DNA of 64,000 nt from Promethearchaeia archaeon (GTDB lineage Archaea > Asgardarchaeota > Lokiarchaeia > Sigyniarchaeales > SOKP01). Of the stretch, positions 17,159-26,307 are shown piece after piece; positions within the stretch are counted from its first letter, which is position 1, and each line of letters begins with the position of its first letter. The notes beneath the pieces are model-generated. The model saw only the letters and a list, made by a program, of their open reading frames with translations. It was not told the origin of the DNA and did not search any database. The stretch is from assembly GCA_029856145.1 (NCBI GenBank), contig JAHQWK010000004.1, positions 1-64,000 on the forward strand, in the 5' to 3' direction. Position numbers and translations under genes: made by a program.

Positions 17159-18094
17159 TTACAAGAAAAGAATTATGTAATTACCGCCAATAATTAAGAT
17201 CACAGCAATTATAAATCTCTTACGAAATTTTTCTTTCAAAATCAATATTGAAAAAATTTGTTGAACCATTGGAGTATTTACTGCAAATGTAGATGTTAAA
17301 ACTAACCCATTAATTTCTCCGGCTTTAATATAGAGAGCATCAGCAAAACCTAAAGATAGAATTCCTGCTATTCCAATATATATAAAATACTTTAGGTTTA
17401 TCCTATTTTCTTTTTTAAATCCAGCATAATAATCACGTTTAAATATACCTAACATGGCAATCGCAATCATACCAAAAACTACTCTAAAAAAATTTGATAC
17501 AAATACGTCTCCAGTTAAAAATCTTGCTTGGTCAAGTGAAATATATGCTAGTGCCCAAAAAAAAGCGGTACTAATTGCTAATAATACACCTAAAATTAAA
17601 TCTTCTGAAATTCTTTCTTTTAGACTTCTCTTTTTACCAATTTTCTCAGATTTGTCTTTCGAACTCAATATAAAAACACTCGATAGTATTAGTCCACCCC
17701 CTACTAAAATTGAAACTGAGATCTCTTGACCCAAAAATATTACAGAAAAGAAAATTACAAAAATAAGTGAGAGTTGGACGAGAGGATAGGTACGTGAAGC
17801 ATCTATCTTAGTTAATGACATATAATAAAGTAGATCTCCTATAGTAACACTTAATCCGGATATGAGACAAGCTATTAAATAGGCAATTAATTCTGTATTC
17901 GTTAAATTACTTAGTAAAATATAATTTCCAAAAAATAAAGAGAACATAAAGGTCCCGAGACTTGTACAACACAATCTAAAAAATAAATTCGCTTTTGGTT
18001 GTGTTTTTTCCAAGCCTTTTTTATAGACGAGAGAGGCTAATGCCCATACGAATATTGTGAATATTGCGAAAATTAAACCTATTAACTCGACCAT
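17159..18094 (-). CDS. EamA/DMT-superfamily transporter
   Basis: This 311-aa protein has ten hydrophobic segments in two five-helix EamA repeats, about residues 3-145 and 165-311. The first repeat has FAIFTIFVWALASLVYKKGL and GDLLYYMSLTKIDASRTYPLVQLS; the second has STAFFWALAYISLDQA and GFADALYIKAGEINGL. The paired helix 3-4 signatures (a residue pattern like Y-x-x-A followed by S/T-x-x-x-P-L) are typical of drug/metabolite transporters. The substrate is unknown; family members move amino acids, nucleotide sugars or other metabolites. A hydrophilic Lys/Glu loop (about 148-165) joins the repeats. It lies 48 bases downstream of the geranylgeranyl reductase gene on the same strand and may be cotranscribed. 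Confidence 0.87.
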   Translation of the reverse strand: MVELIGLIFAIFTIFVWALASLVYKKGLEKTQPKANLFFRLCCTSLGTFMFSLFFGNYILLSNLTNTELIAYLIACLISGLSVTIGDLLYYMSLTKIDASRTYPLVQLSLIFVIFFSVIFLGQEISVSILVGGGLILSSVFILSSKDKSEKIGKKRSLKERISEDLILGVLLAISTAFFWALAYISLDQARFLTGDVFVSNFFRVVFGMIAIAMLGIFKRDYYAGFKKENRINLKYFIYIGIAGILSLGFADALYIKAGEINGLVLTSTFAVNTPMVQQIFSILILKEKFRKRFIIAVILIIGGNYIILFL

Positions 18095-18142
18095 TTAAGA
18101 ATTTAAATATAAAATTACTTTAAAAGTGTTTTTAAAATAGGC

Positions 18143-19321
18143 TTAATTTTCAGATTTTAATCTCATTATGAAATCTTTCGGTGGTGCCTTACTAAAGAGA
18201 AACATATTTACAACCTTTTCTCTAAAAACACTATCTTTCTCAGCTATTTTACACATTTTTGAAAAATTTTGACCTTGGTTTTCAAAACAAAAATCAAGTA
18301 GAGATCGGGTTAATTTATAACTTCGTGCAATTTTCCTTATAGTTGGATGGAATTTATAATTTCTTAAAGATTGTTGAGATATATTCTCATTTTCCAATGC
18401 ATTAATTCCCGTTTCAGCAGCTGCTTTTCCAGATGCAATACTAGGACATATTCCTTCCCCACTGATTGGATTCACAAAACCAGCAGCGTCTCCAATCAAC
18501 ATCATGTTATCGCCATATAAACTTTTATCTAAAACTCCTAAACCTGGTATTGGACAAGCACCCATCCATATCTTCTTATAATTGTTTTCAGGTATAAAAT
18601 TCTTTATTTTTGAATCATTTAAGAATTCATTGAATATATGATTAAGATTATATTTCAAGTTATCTTCACCTATCGTACCGACACCTATATTAAATTTATT
18701 TTCTTCTAATGGAAATAGCCACCCATACCCTCTAAAGGATTTAAAGAAAAGAGAAATGGTTTCTTTATCAATATTGTTAACACCTTCCATAATCGCACTT
18801 TTTGCTACCATTATTTCTTCTCTCTTCCATTTTTTCTTTAAACCTGATTTTATAGCTAATTTTGAGCTCATTCCATCTGCAATAACAATAATTTTACCTT
18901 TATATTCTTGTATTCCTGATGGAGATTTTGTTTTTACTCCGATTCTCTGCTTATCTTTAATGATAAAATCATATGACATATTCTTATCAAACAACTCGGC
19001 CCCCGCATCAATGGCTATGTTTCTCAAAAGATTATCAAATTCTAATCGATCAACATTTATCGAATAATCAATTGCTTCTTTCCATCTATACCCAAATTTA
19101 TAAAAGTCAGCAGAATAGATATTAATTTTATTGATACGATGAAAATCAAACTTACGTAATTGAGGGTAATATTTAAAAATCCTTGAATTTACAGCACCAC
19201 CACAAGGTTTGCGCCAATTTACATCTTTTTCGATTAAAGCAACCTTAAAGCCATTTTTCGATAATATCTCAGCACATTTCGAACCTGCAGGTCCTGCTCC
19301 GGAGATTACAACATCATACAT
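18143..19321 (-). CDS. Geranylgeranyl-reductase-family flavoprotein (archaeal lipid saturation)
   Basis: This 392-aa protein has an N-terminal FAD dinucleotide fold (GAGPAGSKCAEIL at about residues 8-20, closing with VALIEKD) and a substrate-side CGG motif (KPCGGAV, about 40). In the middle is GWLFPLEENKFNIGVG, and near residue 280 the second FAD motif GDAAGFVNPISGEG. This is the digeranylgeranylglycerophospholipid reductase group, which saturates isoprenoid chains of archaeal membrane lipids with reduced flavin. The length is typical. The gene is divergent from the proteasome beta gene and is a good marker that the contig is archaeal. Other family members reduce quinone side chains, so the exact substrate is not certain. 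Confidence 0.88.
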   Translation of the reverse strand: MYDVVISGAGPAGSKCAEILSKNGFKVALIEKDVNWRKPCGGAVNSRIFKYYPQLRKFDFHRINKINIYSADFYKFGYRWKEAIDYSINVDRLEFDNLLRNIAIDAGAELFDKNMSYDFIIKDKQRIGVKTKSPSGIQEYKGKIIVIADGMSSKLAIKSGLKKKWKREEIMVAKSAIMEGVNNIDKETISLFFKSFRGYGWLFPLEENKFNIGVGTIGEDNLKYNLNHIFNEFLNDSKIKNFIPENNYKKIWMGACPIPGLGVLDKSLYGDNMMLIGDAAGFVNPISGEGICPSIASGKAAAETGINALENENISQQSLRNYKFHPTIRKIARSYKLTRSLLDFCFENQGQNFSKMCKIAEKDSVFREKVVNMFLFSKAPPKDFIMRLKSEN

Positions 19322-19452
19322 TTTAATTTATCAAACCTTAAAAATAGTACTCTAATTAATTTATTAATTCTTAAAAAAATTAATACATAATCAATTTAAG
19401 ATTAATAAAAAATTAAAAAAAATTATAAAAACAAGAGTTCTTTAATGAAATT

Positions 19453-20145
19453 ATGAGAAAAGAAGATTTAATAAAGCCAATCATCTCTAGATTCATGGGA
19501 AATTCTGAAAATATGACATTAAAAAATCAAAAAATTATACCTAACACTCTAAAAACGGGCACTACTACTGTAGGATTAATATGTAAAGATGCTGTGGTTT
19601 TTGGAACAGATAAAAGAGCTACAATGGCATATTTCATAGCAAGCAAAATATCCGAGAAATTATATGAAATTCAAGAACATCTTTGGATGACTACAGCGGG
19701 AGGTGTTGCTGATACTCAGTACTTAGTAGATATTTTAAAAGCTGAAACTACAATATATCAATTAGCACATGATGATAAACCTATGATGGTTAAATCTGCG
19801 GGAAAATTGTTATCAAATGTTTTATATCAAAATAAACTATTTCCTTTCCAAGTGGGACTCATGCTAGGTGGGGTTACCGAAGAAGAAGGTCCTTCGCTTT
19901 TGGATATTAGTGCTTATGGATCAATCTTACCGCAAAAATATTGTGCAGTAGGAAGTGGACAGAATTTTTCATACGGTGTTTTAGAAGCAAGATATAAAGA
20001 TAATTTAACTATTAATGAGGGCAAAGAAATTGTAAAAAAAGCTGTTACATCATCAATAATAAGAGATATGGCGAGTGGTAATGGAATTGATATTGCTGTA
20101 ATCTATAAAGATAAAACTGCTGACCGAGAATTTATACCAATATAA
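19453..20145 (+). CDS. psmB: Proteasome beta subunit with intact catalytic residues
   Basis: The 230-aa precursor has a propeptide of about 36 residues ending in Lys-Thr-Gly. The predicted mature N-terminus is Thr37 (TTTVGL). In mature numbering Thr1, Asp17 (GTDKRAT) and Lys33 (SEKLYEI) are all present, so the subunit should be an active N-terminal-nucleophile protease. A late GSGQNFSYGVLE stretch matches the family. It forms the inner rings of the 20S proteasome with alpha subunits, which are not in this window. The propeptide is longer than in many archaeal beta subunits. TATA-like TTATAAAAA lies about 30 bases upstream of the ATG. Confidence 0.95.
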   Translation: MRKEDLIKPIISRFMGNSENMTLKNQKIIPNTLKTGTTTVGLICKDAVVFGTDKRATMAYFIASKISEKLYEIQEHLWMTTAGGVADTQYLVDILKAETTIYQLAHDDKPMMVKSAGKLLSNVLYQNKLFPFQVGLMLGGVTEEEGPSLLDISAYGSILPQKYCAVGSGQNFSYGVLEARYKDNLTINEGKEIVKKAVTSSIIRDMASGNGIDIAVIYKDKTADREFIPI

Positions 20146-20384
20146 GATCCTCTTTTCTAGCACTATAAACCTAAGAACTTAATTTCTTCCTATTAAAGTT
20201 TTCTCTTTAACAATTTTCTTTTAAAAAAATTTAAAAGAAAATATTTAATAATAGTGATAGCATATTTTTATAAAAATAATTTATATGTTCTTAAGCTAGA
20301 AGGATTATCTCTTAAAAGATCTTGGAATAATCAGTCCAAACCGGTATTAATCAATAGAAAACAAAAATATAGCAGTGTATTAAA

Positions 20385-21116
20385 ATGCCTTATGAAATCA
20401 TAGTGGATTTATCTCACAAAGAAAAACTAGAAGAGTTTCCAGAGTTCAGTCTTGGTGAAGATGATTATGAAATTAGTTACATTGATAAAAATGAAGGTCC
20501 TATCGAATTTGATATGCTTGAAGACTTTGATATTTTATTCATTGGAAATATCCAAAATTCTGATGGTGGGAGAGTAGATAAATTTACGCAAGAAGAATTA
20601 AAGGTTATTAAGAAATTTATTGGAGAAGGTGGGGGATTACTTTTAACGAGTGGAGATGGGGGGGATAGAGATATATCGATGAAAAAAGGTTCTATTAGAG
20701 TTCTGTATAAACTAACTGGTGTTAGAAGATTCTGGAATGGAATTATTCAAGAAGCACCGTCTAATTTTTTAGTAAAGAAGAAAAATGTTTTAATTACAGA
20801 ATTATTTAACCACCCAATAACAGAAGGAATTACTGAAGTTGTCTTTCCTAACTGCACATTCTTTACAATTTCAGAAGAAGATGTTGATGATATAATAGTA
20901 ACTTCTGAAAAATCAGAATTTAAATATTTTGTTGATGATGATATAGATAAAATTGGGCCCGTCCCGATCTGTGTTGTTTCTGAATTTTATGAAGGTAGAT
21001 GTGTAACTGTAGGTTCCTCTGATTGGTTGGTCGAAGGCAACGATTATGGGCTTGATGCAGGAGATAATCTTAAGTTTCTATCAAATATTATAGAATGGTT
21101 ATCTTTTGAACGTTAG
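20385..21116 (+). CDS. GIFT/IFT52-like (GATase1-like fold) protein
   Basis: This 243-aa cytosolic protein has an alpha/beta fold: early strands (YEIIVDLSH), an acidic loop, then FDILFIGNI, FTQEELKVIKKFIGEGGGLLLTSGDGG at about residues 64-95, and a Gly-rich turn. The second half has VPICVVSEFYEGRCVTVGSSDWLV, then GDNLKFLSNIIEWLS. The order (D-x-L-hydrophobic, helix, GGG-LLLTSG, later a strand and GSSDWL, then final helix) matches the GIFT domain shared by GldG-type gliding proteins and the eukaryotic intraflagellar transport protein IFT52. It lacks a Cys nucleophile, so it is probably non-enzymatic. The radical SAM gene starts 25 bases downstream and is probably in the same operon. A ThuA-like assignment is the main alternative. 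Confidence 0.6.
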   Translation: MPYEIIVDLSHKEKLEEFPEFSLGEDDYEISYIDKNEGPIEFDMLEDFDILFIGNIQNSDGGRVDKFTQEELKVIKKFIGEGGGLLLTSGDGGDRDISMKKGSIRVLYKLTGVRRFWNGIIQEAPSNFLVKKKNVLITELFNHPITEGITEVVFPNCTFFTISEEDVDDIIVTSEKSEFKYFVDDDIDKIGPVPICVVSEFYEGRCVTVGSSDWLVEGNDYGLDAGDNLKFLSNIIEWLSFER

Positions 21117-21141
21117 TTAATTAATTGATGCCTTATTCATT

Positions 21142-22239
21142 ATGGTTTTTAGACGTGTAGTCGTGTGGCAAAATAAAGAAATTCTTAAAAGGTTTCCAAA
21201 ATATAGAGGTATAATTGATGGAACTCAAGTAGCAAGATATCTGATTGCTAAAACTATAGAATGTGCATATAATTCTAATGACTCAGTAGAAGATCTTGAA
21301 AAACTTTTAAAAGAAAAATCTCTGGAATTCAATGAATTATTAGAAAAAGATATTGAAGAAATTAAAAATCGAAAAGTATCTTCTAATTCCTATATTCATC
21401 TAGCAGAAACTCTTGCAAATAAATATCTTGAAAGTTGTATTTTTTGCGAGCGTCAATGTGAAGTTAATAGAATTGATGGAAAAAAGGGTTTCTGCTTGAT
21501 ATCTAAAGATTCATATATTTCTTCTGCCTTTCTTCATATGGGCGAAGAACCCGTGTTGATTCCAAGCGGTACAATTTTTTTTCAGGGTTGTAACTTTGGC
21601 TGTGTTTTCTGCCAGAATTATGATATCTCTCAAGCTTGGAAAGGAAAAAAAAATATTGAGGATATAGCTCAGAAAGTTAATACAAGGGAATTAGCTGTAG
21701 TCGCAGAAAAGCTAGTTGATAGAGGAGCAATAAATATCAATTATGTAGGAGGGGATCCAATCCCCAATGTTCATACAATTGTTGGAAGTTTAAATTTTCA
21801 ACAATCTAATATTTGTCAGTTATGGAATTCAAATTTTTATTTGACTAATAAATCTTTATCATTAATAATCGATTTTATAGACTTTTGGTTACCTGATTTT
21901 AAATATGGTAATAATGAATGTGGAAAAAAATATTCTGGTATTGATAATTACTTTGATTTTGTTGCCAGAAATCATAAAAGAATCCATGATGAGGGAAGTG
22001 GAGAAATTTGTATTAGACATTTAGTCATGCCAAACCATATTGAATGCTGCTCTAAACCAATATTAGATTATGTTGCTAAAGAACTTCCAAAAGCGGTTAT
22101 GAATATCATGGGGCAGTTTAGACCTCAATTTAAAGCATTTAATTATGAAGAAATAAATAGACGTCCTACATCTGAAGAAATGCGTGAAGTAAAAATGTAT
22201 GCTCAAAAATTAGGAATAATATTTGAGCCAGTATCATAA
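21142..22239 (+). CDS. Radical SAM enzyme, pyruvate-formate-lyase-activase-like group
   Basis: This 365-aa protein has a radical SAM cluster, Cys150-x3-Cys154-x2-Cys157 in the GCNFGCVFCQNYD motif, preceded by an N-terminal set of cysteines (C99, C102, C106, C118) likely to bind another metal or cluster. After the cluster come VGGDPIPNVHTIVG for SAM contact and DFWLPDFKYG. The order and the double Cys set are those of the COG1313-like PflA-related proteins. These are widespread in archaea and uncharacterised; the target protein or substrate is unknown. The N-terminal 95 residues are helical and not part of the core. It lies 25 bases after the GIFT-like gene on the same strand. Confidence 0.85.
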   Translation: MVFRRVVVWQNKEILKRFPKYRGIIDGTQVARYLIAKTIECAYNSNDSVEDLEKLLKEKSLEFNELLEKDIEEIKNRKVSSNSYIHLAETLANKYLESCIFCERQCEVNRIDGKKGFCLISKDSYISSAFLHMGEEPVLIPSGTIFFQGCNFGCVFCQNYDISQAWKGKKNIEDIAQKVNTRELAVVAEKLVDRGAININYVGGDPIPNVHTIVGSLNFQQSNICQLWNSNFYLTNKSLSLIIDFIDFWLPDFKYGNNECGKKYSGIDNYFDFVARNHKRIHDEGSGEICIRHLVMPNHIECCSKPILDYVAKELPKAVMNIMGQFRPQFKAFNYEEINRRPTSEEMREVKMYAQKLGIIFEPVS

Positions 22240-22336
22240 GGAATTCTTTATTTTAGAAAAATCTATAAGTAATCAAATATTATAGCGCTTATCATTTTAT
22301 AACTCTACTATTAAAAATTAATATAATTGAGTTGAA

Positions 22337-23458
22337 ATGGCTCTTAAGTTAGAAGATATTAAAGGTCTTGGTAAAAAAATCGACACTTTAAAAGAAGCAG
22401 GGATAGATTCAGTTGAAAAATTAGCAAACTCAAAGATTGAAGCATTAACTGAATTAAAAGGAATTGGAAAAGCTACTGCCGAAAAAATTGTTGATAATGC
22501 AAAAGATTTGCTAAAAAACTCTAAAAGTGATTCTGGAGGAGTTTTAGATAAAGAGGTACTAGATAAATCTGAAATTCAGAAAGAAAAGAAAAAAGCAGAA
22601 GAAGAGATCAAAAAATTAGAAGAGAAGAAAACCAAATTACAAGGTAAAAAAGTTGAAGATGGCAATTTTATCCTTGTAAAAATTACTGCTCGTACTCAGA
22701 AAGGTACTATTTTTAGAGTTTCTTCTGAAGAAGATGCAAGAAAAGCGGGGATATATGATGAAAAAAAAGCGAAACAAGGATATTATACTCCTGAATTTAT
22801 TATAGTAGGAAAACCAGGATTTGTAAATGAAGGACTTACTGAATTTATTAAAGAAATGAATTATTTTGAGAAGAAGTCCGTAAGAATTCCTCCTACCAAA
22901 GCTTTTGGAAAACGGGATCCCCAAAAGATTGAAAGAATTGGCATTGCAAAATTCAGGAAACTCAATGAGGGGAAAAACCCTGAAATTGGTCAAGAATTTG
23001 TGAAAAAATCTCAGGGACAAGCACAAAGAGGGACTGTAACGAATGTCATGCAAGGAAGAGTTATAGTAGATTATAATCATCCGTTAGCAGGACAAAGTAT
23101 TGATTATAATTTAGAAATTATAGATAAAATTGAAGATTTCCATGAAAAAATAGAGTATTTCATGATAAATAAAGGAATTCCATCTGAAAATGTTCCCGAT
23201 TTTCAAGTTAGTTATATTCCTAAAAGTAAGACTCTTGAGATTATTATTCCTAAAATGTTTCTGTTTCAAAATTTAACCTATATTAAATTTGGATTAGCAA
23301 TGGATCTTCAAACTCACATGTTGGAAGACATTGATGATGTTAAGTTTATTGAGATTTATGAAAAGATACCTTTACCAGAGACACCATCTGAATCGGTTAT
23401 GAAAAAAGTTGAGGAATTCAATAAAGAACAAAAAGAAAAAGAAGAGAATGTAGATTAA
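22337..23458 (+). CDS. Helix-hairpin-helix fused to an FKBP-type prolyl isomerase
   Basis: Residues 1-60 of this 373-aa protein hold a tandem helix-hairpin-helix region (LEDIKGLGKKIDTLKEAGI, then LKGIGKATAEKIV). A charged coiled segment follows (about 78-103). From about residue 108 it reads as a long archaeal SlyD-like FKBP. The isomerase strands are interrupted by an insert-in-flap domain (about 195-255), which closes with GRVIVDYNHPLAGQSIDY, a family hallmark. A C-terminal region of about 100 residues matches the longer FKBP26-type extension. It would be a cytosolic chaperone/isomerase. The HhH head is not usual for FKBP and could target it to nucleic acids or ribosomes. Confidence 0.82.
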   Translation: MALKLEDIKGLGKKIDTLKEAGIDSVEKLANSKIEALTELKGIGKATAEKIVDNAKDLLKNSKSDSGGVLDKEVLDKSEIQKEKKKAEEEIKKLEEKKTKLQGKKVEDGNFILVKITARTQKGTIFRVSSEEDARKAGIYDEKKAKQGYYTPEFIIVGKPGFVNEGLTEFIKEMNYFEKKSVRIPPTKAFGKRDPQKIERIGIAKFRKLNEGKNPEIGQEFVKKSQGQAQRGTVTNVMQGRVIVDYNHPLAGQSIDYNLEIIDKIEDFHEKIEYFMINKGIPSENVPDFQVSYIPKSKTLEIIIPKMFLFQNLTYIKFGLAMDLQTHMLEDIDDVKFIEIYEKIPLPETPSESVMKKVEEFNKEQKEKEENVD

Positions 23459-23468
23459 TAATAAACCT

Positions 23469-24437
23469 TTAAGTTATTTTGAGTTTAGTAACAAGTTCTT
23501 CCTTTTTTTTAGCTTTCTCTTTTTTATATTCTGCCTTTTTCTTACGATATTGCGAGCTTTTTCGTTGATAGTTCATTCTCCTCTTCAATGATTTTCCTTT
23601 TTTTTTTAAATACTCCTTTCTGGCTTTCTTATATTCCTTTTTTGCTTTTTTATATTCCTTTTTTGTTTTTTGATATTTTTTATATCTCTTCTTTATTTCA
23701 TGTCGAAGATCTCTACTGATGTTTCCTATTCCTAATTCATTTAATTGTTCTTTGAACTTATTAAATGATTCAAATCTAATTACTATAAAACCTAACTCTC
23801 TGGCTGGAACTAGATTTTGAATTTTATCATCAATAAAAACGCATTTTTTTGGCTTTGTATCTAATTTTTTTAACATATACTTATATTTATCCATATCTGG
23901 TTTAATAAAACCAATCTCATTCGATAAGAAGACATTATCAAAAATATCGTAAAAACCCCTTAATAAATTCGATTTAGCATGAATACCATGAGTATTAGAC
24001 ATCAAACTTACGGTATAATCTGCTTGATGCAAACGTTCTATTATTTCTGCCATTTCGGACGATATATTTGTTACCTGAGAATAGAGATCAAACCATAAGT
24101 CAATATAATACTCTGTATTTACTTTTTTTGGGGGTAAAGCTCCATTTTTGTTTTGAAAAGGATAATAGTATTTTTTAAAAATTTTTTCTAGAAAATCTTG
24201 AGAAGAAATTCTACCAGAACTTAAACCTCTTTTATTTTTTCTAATATACGAATTCTCATTACGAGGAATGGATATATTCAAATCTGATTCAATCATATCA
24301 AGTACGTTCTTTAATACAAAAGTTTTTTCAATCATCACACCCCCAAAATCAAAAATGAAGTGTTTAATCTTATATAATCTGACTTTTTGTTTTTCCCCAT
24401 AAATCTTAGATTTGGATAGTTCCTCTTGACCAATCAT
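23469..24437 (-). CDS. HAD-superfamily phosphatase with a long basic C-terminal tail
   Basis: This 322-aa protein has HAD motif I as FDFGGVMIEK (about residues 29-38), with the two Asp-type positions occupied as D-x-G, seen in the HAD subgroup of acid phosphatases and haloacid dehalogenases. Motif II is LMSNTHG, the motif III lysine is in IKPDMDKYKYML, and motif IV is FIDDKIQNL. From about residue 240 the protein becomes a run of about 80 mostly Lys, Tyr, Arg and Glu residues in KKEYKKA-like heptads, probably a charged helix binding acidic partners. It is the last gene of a three-gene minus-strand operon with two ATP-grasp genes, so an inositol phosphate or other polyanion substrate is plausible but unproven. 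Confidence 0.78.
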   Translation of the reverse strand: MIGQEELSKSKIYGEKQKVRLYKIKHFIFDFGGVMIEKTFVLKNVLDMIESDLNISIPRNENSYIRKNKRGLSSGRISSQDFLEKIFKKYYYPFQNKNGALPPKKVNTEYYIDLWFDLYSQVTNISSEMAEIIERLHQADYTVSLMSNTHGIHAKSNLLRGFYDIFDNVFLSNEIGFIKPDMDKYKYMLKKLDTKPKKCVFIDDKIQNLVPARELGFIVIRFESFNKFKEQLNELGIGNISRDLRHEIKKRYKKYQKTKKEYKKAKKEYKKARKEYLKKKGKSLKRRMNYQRKSSQYRKKKAEYKKEKAKKKEELVTKLKIT

Positions 24438-24466
24438 CTTCTAGATAATTCAAGAAAGAATTATTA

Positions 24467-25258
24467 TTAACGATTATGGTCTTCTTTAACTAGTTTTAAG
24501 ATTAAATTGCAAATTTCTTCAACTGGAGAATTTTCACACTTCCAGTTTGTGAATTCAGGAAATGATCCAGGATCCACAATATACAATTTATTACTAATAT
24601 GTTCTCTAACAATATCTAAATGGCCAAATAATACTTTTCCATCAAAATATTTTTTCCATTTCTTTATTAATAATTTAATATCATTTGGAGTTTTGATTTT
24701 TTCCATGTCAGTATGCTCATTTGATAAAGGAGCTTTAACTAAGGTACAAATATTATCATCTATGAAATAAACAGTATAATGTATGCCTTCAACATATTTC
24801 TCTAAATATAATATTTTATTATTCCCATTATTCAAATCTTCAAATGATTCAATAATTCTTACGCCCCTACTTCCAGAACCCATTATAGGTTTTAAGATTA
24901 GGGGGAAATCTTCTAATTGAAGTCGATCTCTAAAAGTTTCCGAAGTTCCTAAATAGATATCAGGCGTTAAAAAGCCAATAGACTTAAGCAAAGAATGAGA
25001 TTCTATTCGATTTTTCTGTTTAAAAGAAATGTGAGGATCTGGGATAACTGGAATATTATTGGCTTTCAAATAATAACCCGCATAAATAAAAAAGAGTGAT
25101 TTCGATTTTAAAATATAAAAATCATTATTAAAAAGAGACTCATTTATTACTAGATTTTCCATGGTATATATTGAAACAATATGACCTTTATTTTCAAAGA
25201 ATTCTTTTATCTTGCCCGTCATCATTGTTGTTCTTTTTGATAAAATACCAATCTTCAT
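24467..25258 (-). CDS. ATP-grasp protein of the inositol-phosphate cluster
   Basis: This 263-aa ATP-grasp protein has an N-terminal Rossmann-like pre-domain with MKIGILSKR. A Gly-rich loop, PIMGSGSRGVRII at about residues 124-136, covers the nucleotide phosphates. LYLEKYVEG is the hinge strand, and LYIVDPGSFPEFTNW is the metal-binding end. Compared with RimK it is short and lacks some canonical acidic residues, so the acceptor is unclear. It starts 14 bases after the end of the next ATP-grasp gene, and its stop is 29 bases from the HAD gene, so the three form one operon. Possible roles are kinase or amino-acid ligase. The neighbourhood suggests a small phosphorylated sugar alcohol as substrate; that is inference. 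Confidence 0.62.
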   Translation of the reverse strand: MKIGILSKRTTMMTGKIKEFFENKGHIVSIYTMENLVINESLFNNDFYILKSKSLFFIYAGYYLKANNIPVIPDPHISFKQKNRIESHSLLKSIGFLTPDIYLGTSETFRDRLQLEDFPLILKPIMGSGSRGVRIIESFEDLNNGNNKILYLEKYVEGIHYTVYFIDDNICTLVKAPLSNEHTDMEKIKTPNDIKLLIKKWKKYFDGKVLFGHLDIVREHISNKLYIVDPGSFPEFTNWKCENSPVEEICNLILKLVKEDHNR

Positions 25259-25272
25259 TTTCTTTTTTACTT

Positions 25273-26091
25273 TTATTTTTTTGCTTGTTCTAATAGAAAA
25301 TCTGCGACAATTTTATGACCATCTTTCATATAATTAAAATTGGGAGTACAATTAATATCAGTTAGAAAAAATTGATTATCACTTAATTTCAAAAAATCAA
25401 GAGAAGTCACTTTTAGATCCATAACTTCCATTGCCTTATAACAATATTCCTTTAATTCTGGAATTTCTTTTATTTCTTGTCTAGATTCCAATTTATTGGG
25501 ATTTAATAATATCGGCAATTGTTTATAGAAATACACATTTTCTCCAATGCCATAAATCTTATATTCCCATTCACTTTTAATGAATTTCTGATAGTAAAGA
25601 TACTTGTAATTAATATCTGTTCCGTCAACTTCATCCAAAGCTCTTTTATCTGCTACCTTAAAGTGACTATTTTGTTGACTAATTATGGGATGAAATTTAT
25701 AATTTCTCTGGTCAACGATGTTTTTTATAATAAAATCATTAAATGGAGGCAAAGAGCCCTCCGGGTTCAATGAAAAATCTGGTACTGGTATACCTGCTTT
25801 TCTTAGATAAGTACTATTGAGGAACCGATTAACTGCTAAGCAAATTGCCTTATAAGAATTTATTACCGGAACTGAGGTTTGGCCTTCAATGAGTTTTATT
25901 ATTCCCAAAATTAAAGTGCCCTTTGCTTTAACGAAGAATATATCCTCATCGAAATCCACTTCAGAACTCTTTAAAAGATATGATTCTTCGATATAAAGAT
26001 TCACTTCTGCTATAGATCTTAAATATTCTAAAAAATCTGTGACTTTGTAATTTAAATGATAATTATCAATTATTATACCTACTTTTCTCAA
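25273..26091 (-). CDS. ATP-grasp-like protein of the inositol-phosphate cluster
   Basis: This 272-aa protein is the first gene of the minus-strand ATP-grasp/ATP-grasp/HAD operon. It has an N-terminal alpha/beta pre-domain, NRFLNSTYLRKAGIPVPDF (the linker and A-domain start, about residues 88-106) and YYQKFIKSEWEYKIYGIG. The ATP-grasp closure FFLTDINCTPNFNYM near the C-terminus is comparable to the DINxxP motif of inositol-trisphosphate 5/6-kinases. The Gly-rich loop is weak. It resembles the two plus-strand ATP-grasp proteins in size and domain order, and all four probably descend from one ancestor. The substrate is unknown. Confidence 0.6.
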   Translation of the reverse strand: MRKVGIIIDNYHLNYKVTDFLEYLRSIAEVNLYIEESYLLKSSEVDFDEDIFFVKAKGTLILGIIKLIEGQTSVPVINSYKAICLAVNRFLNSTYLRKAGIPVPDFSLNPEGSLPPFNDFIIKNIVDQRNYKFHPIISQQNSHFKVADKRALDEVDGTDINYKYLYYQKFIKSEWEYKIYGIGENVYFYKQLPILLNPNKLESRQEIKEIPELKEYCYKAMEVMDLKVTSLDFLKLSDNQFFLTDINCTPNFNYMKDGHKIVADFLLEQAKK

Positions 26092-26307
26092 TTTTCAACC
26101 TAAGAAGCATGTTTTAAAGAAAAATTGTGCTTTTCTTGATATAAATTAAATAAATAATATAAATAAAATTGATATAAATTCTGAAGCTTCTTTTATTCTA
26201 AGAATTGACTACTCCATAATATATATGTATAAATATTCGTATATAGAAACATTAGATTTATAAATGTTAATTTACTCATAATCTATTAAAAAATTAGGGT
26301 TTTTTGG

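Noticed and set aside
23560..23720. Low-complexity repeats considered as a CRISPR or satellite array
   Set aside because: These are the Lys/Tyr codon repeats of the HAD protein tail: irregular, in frame, and without spacers.
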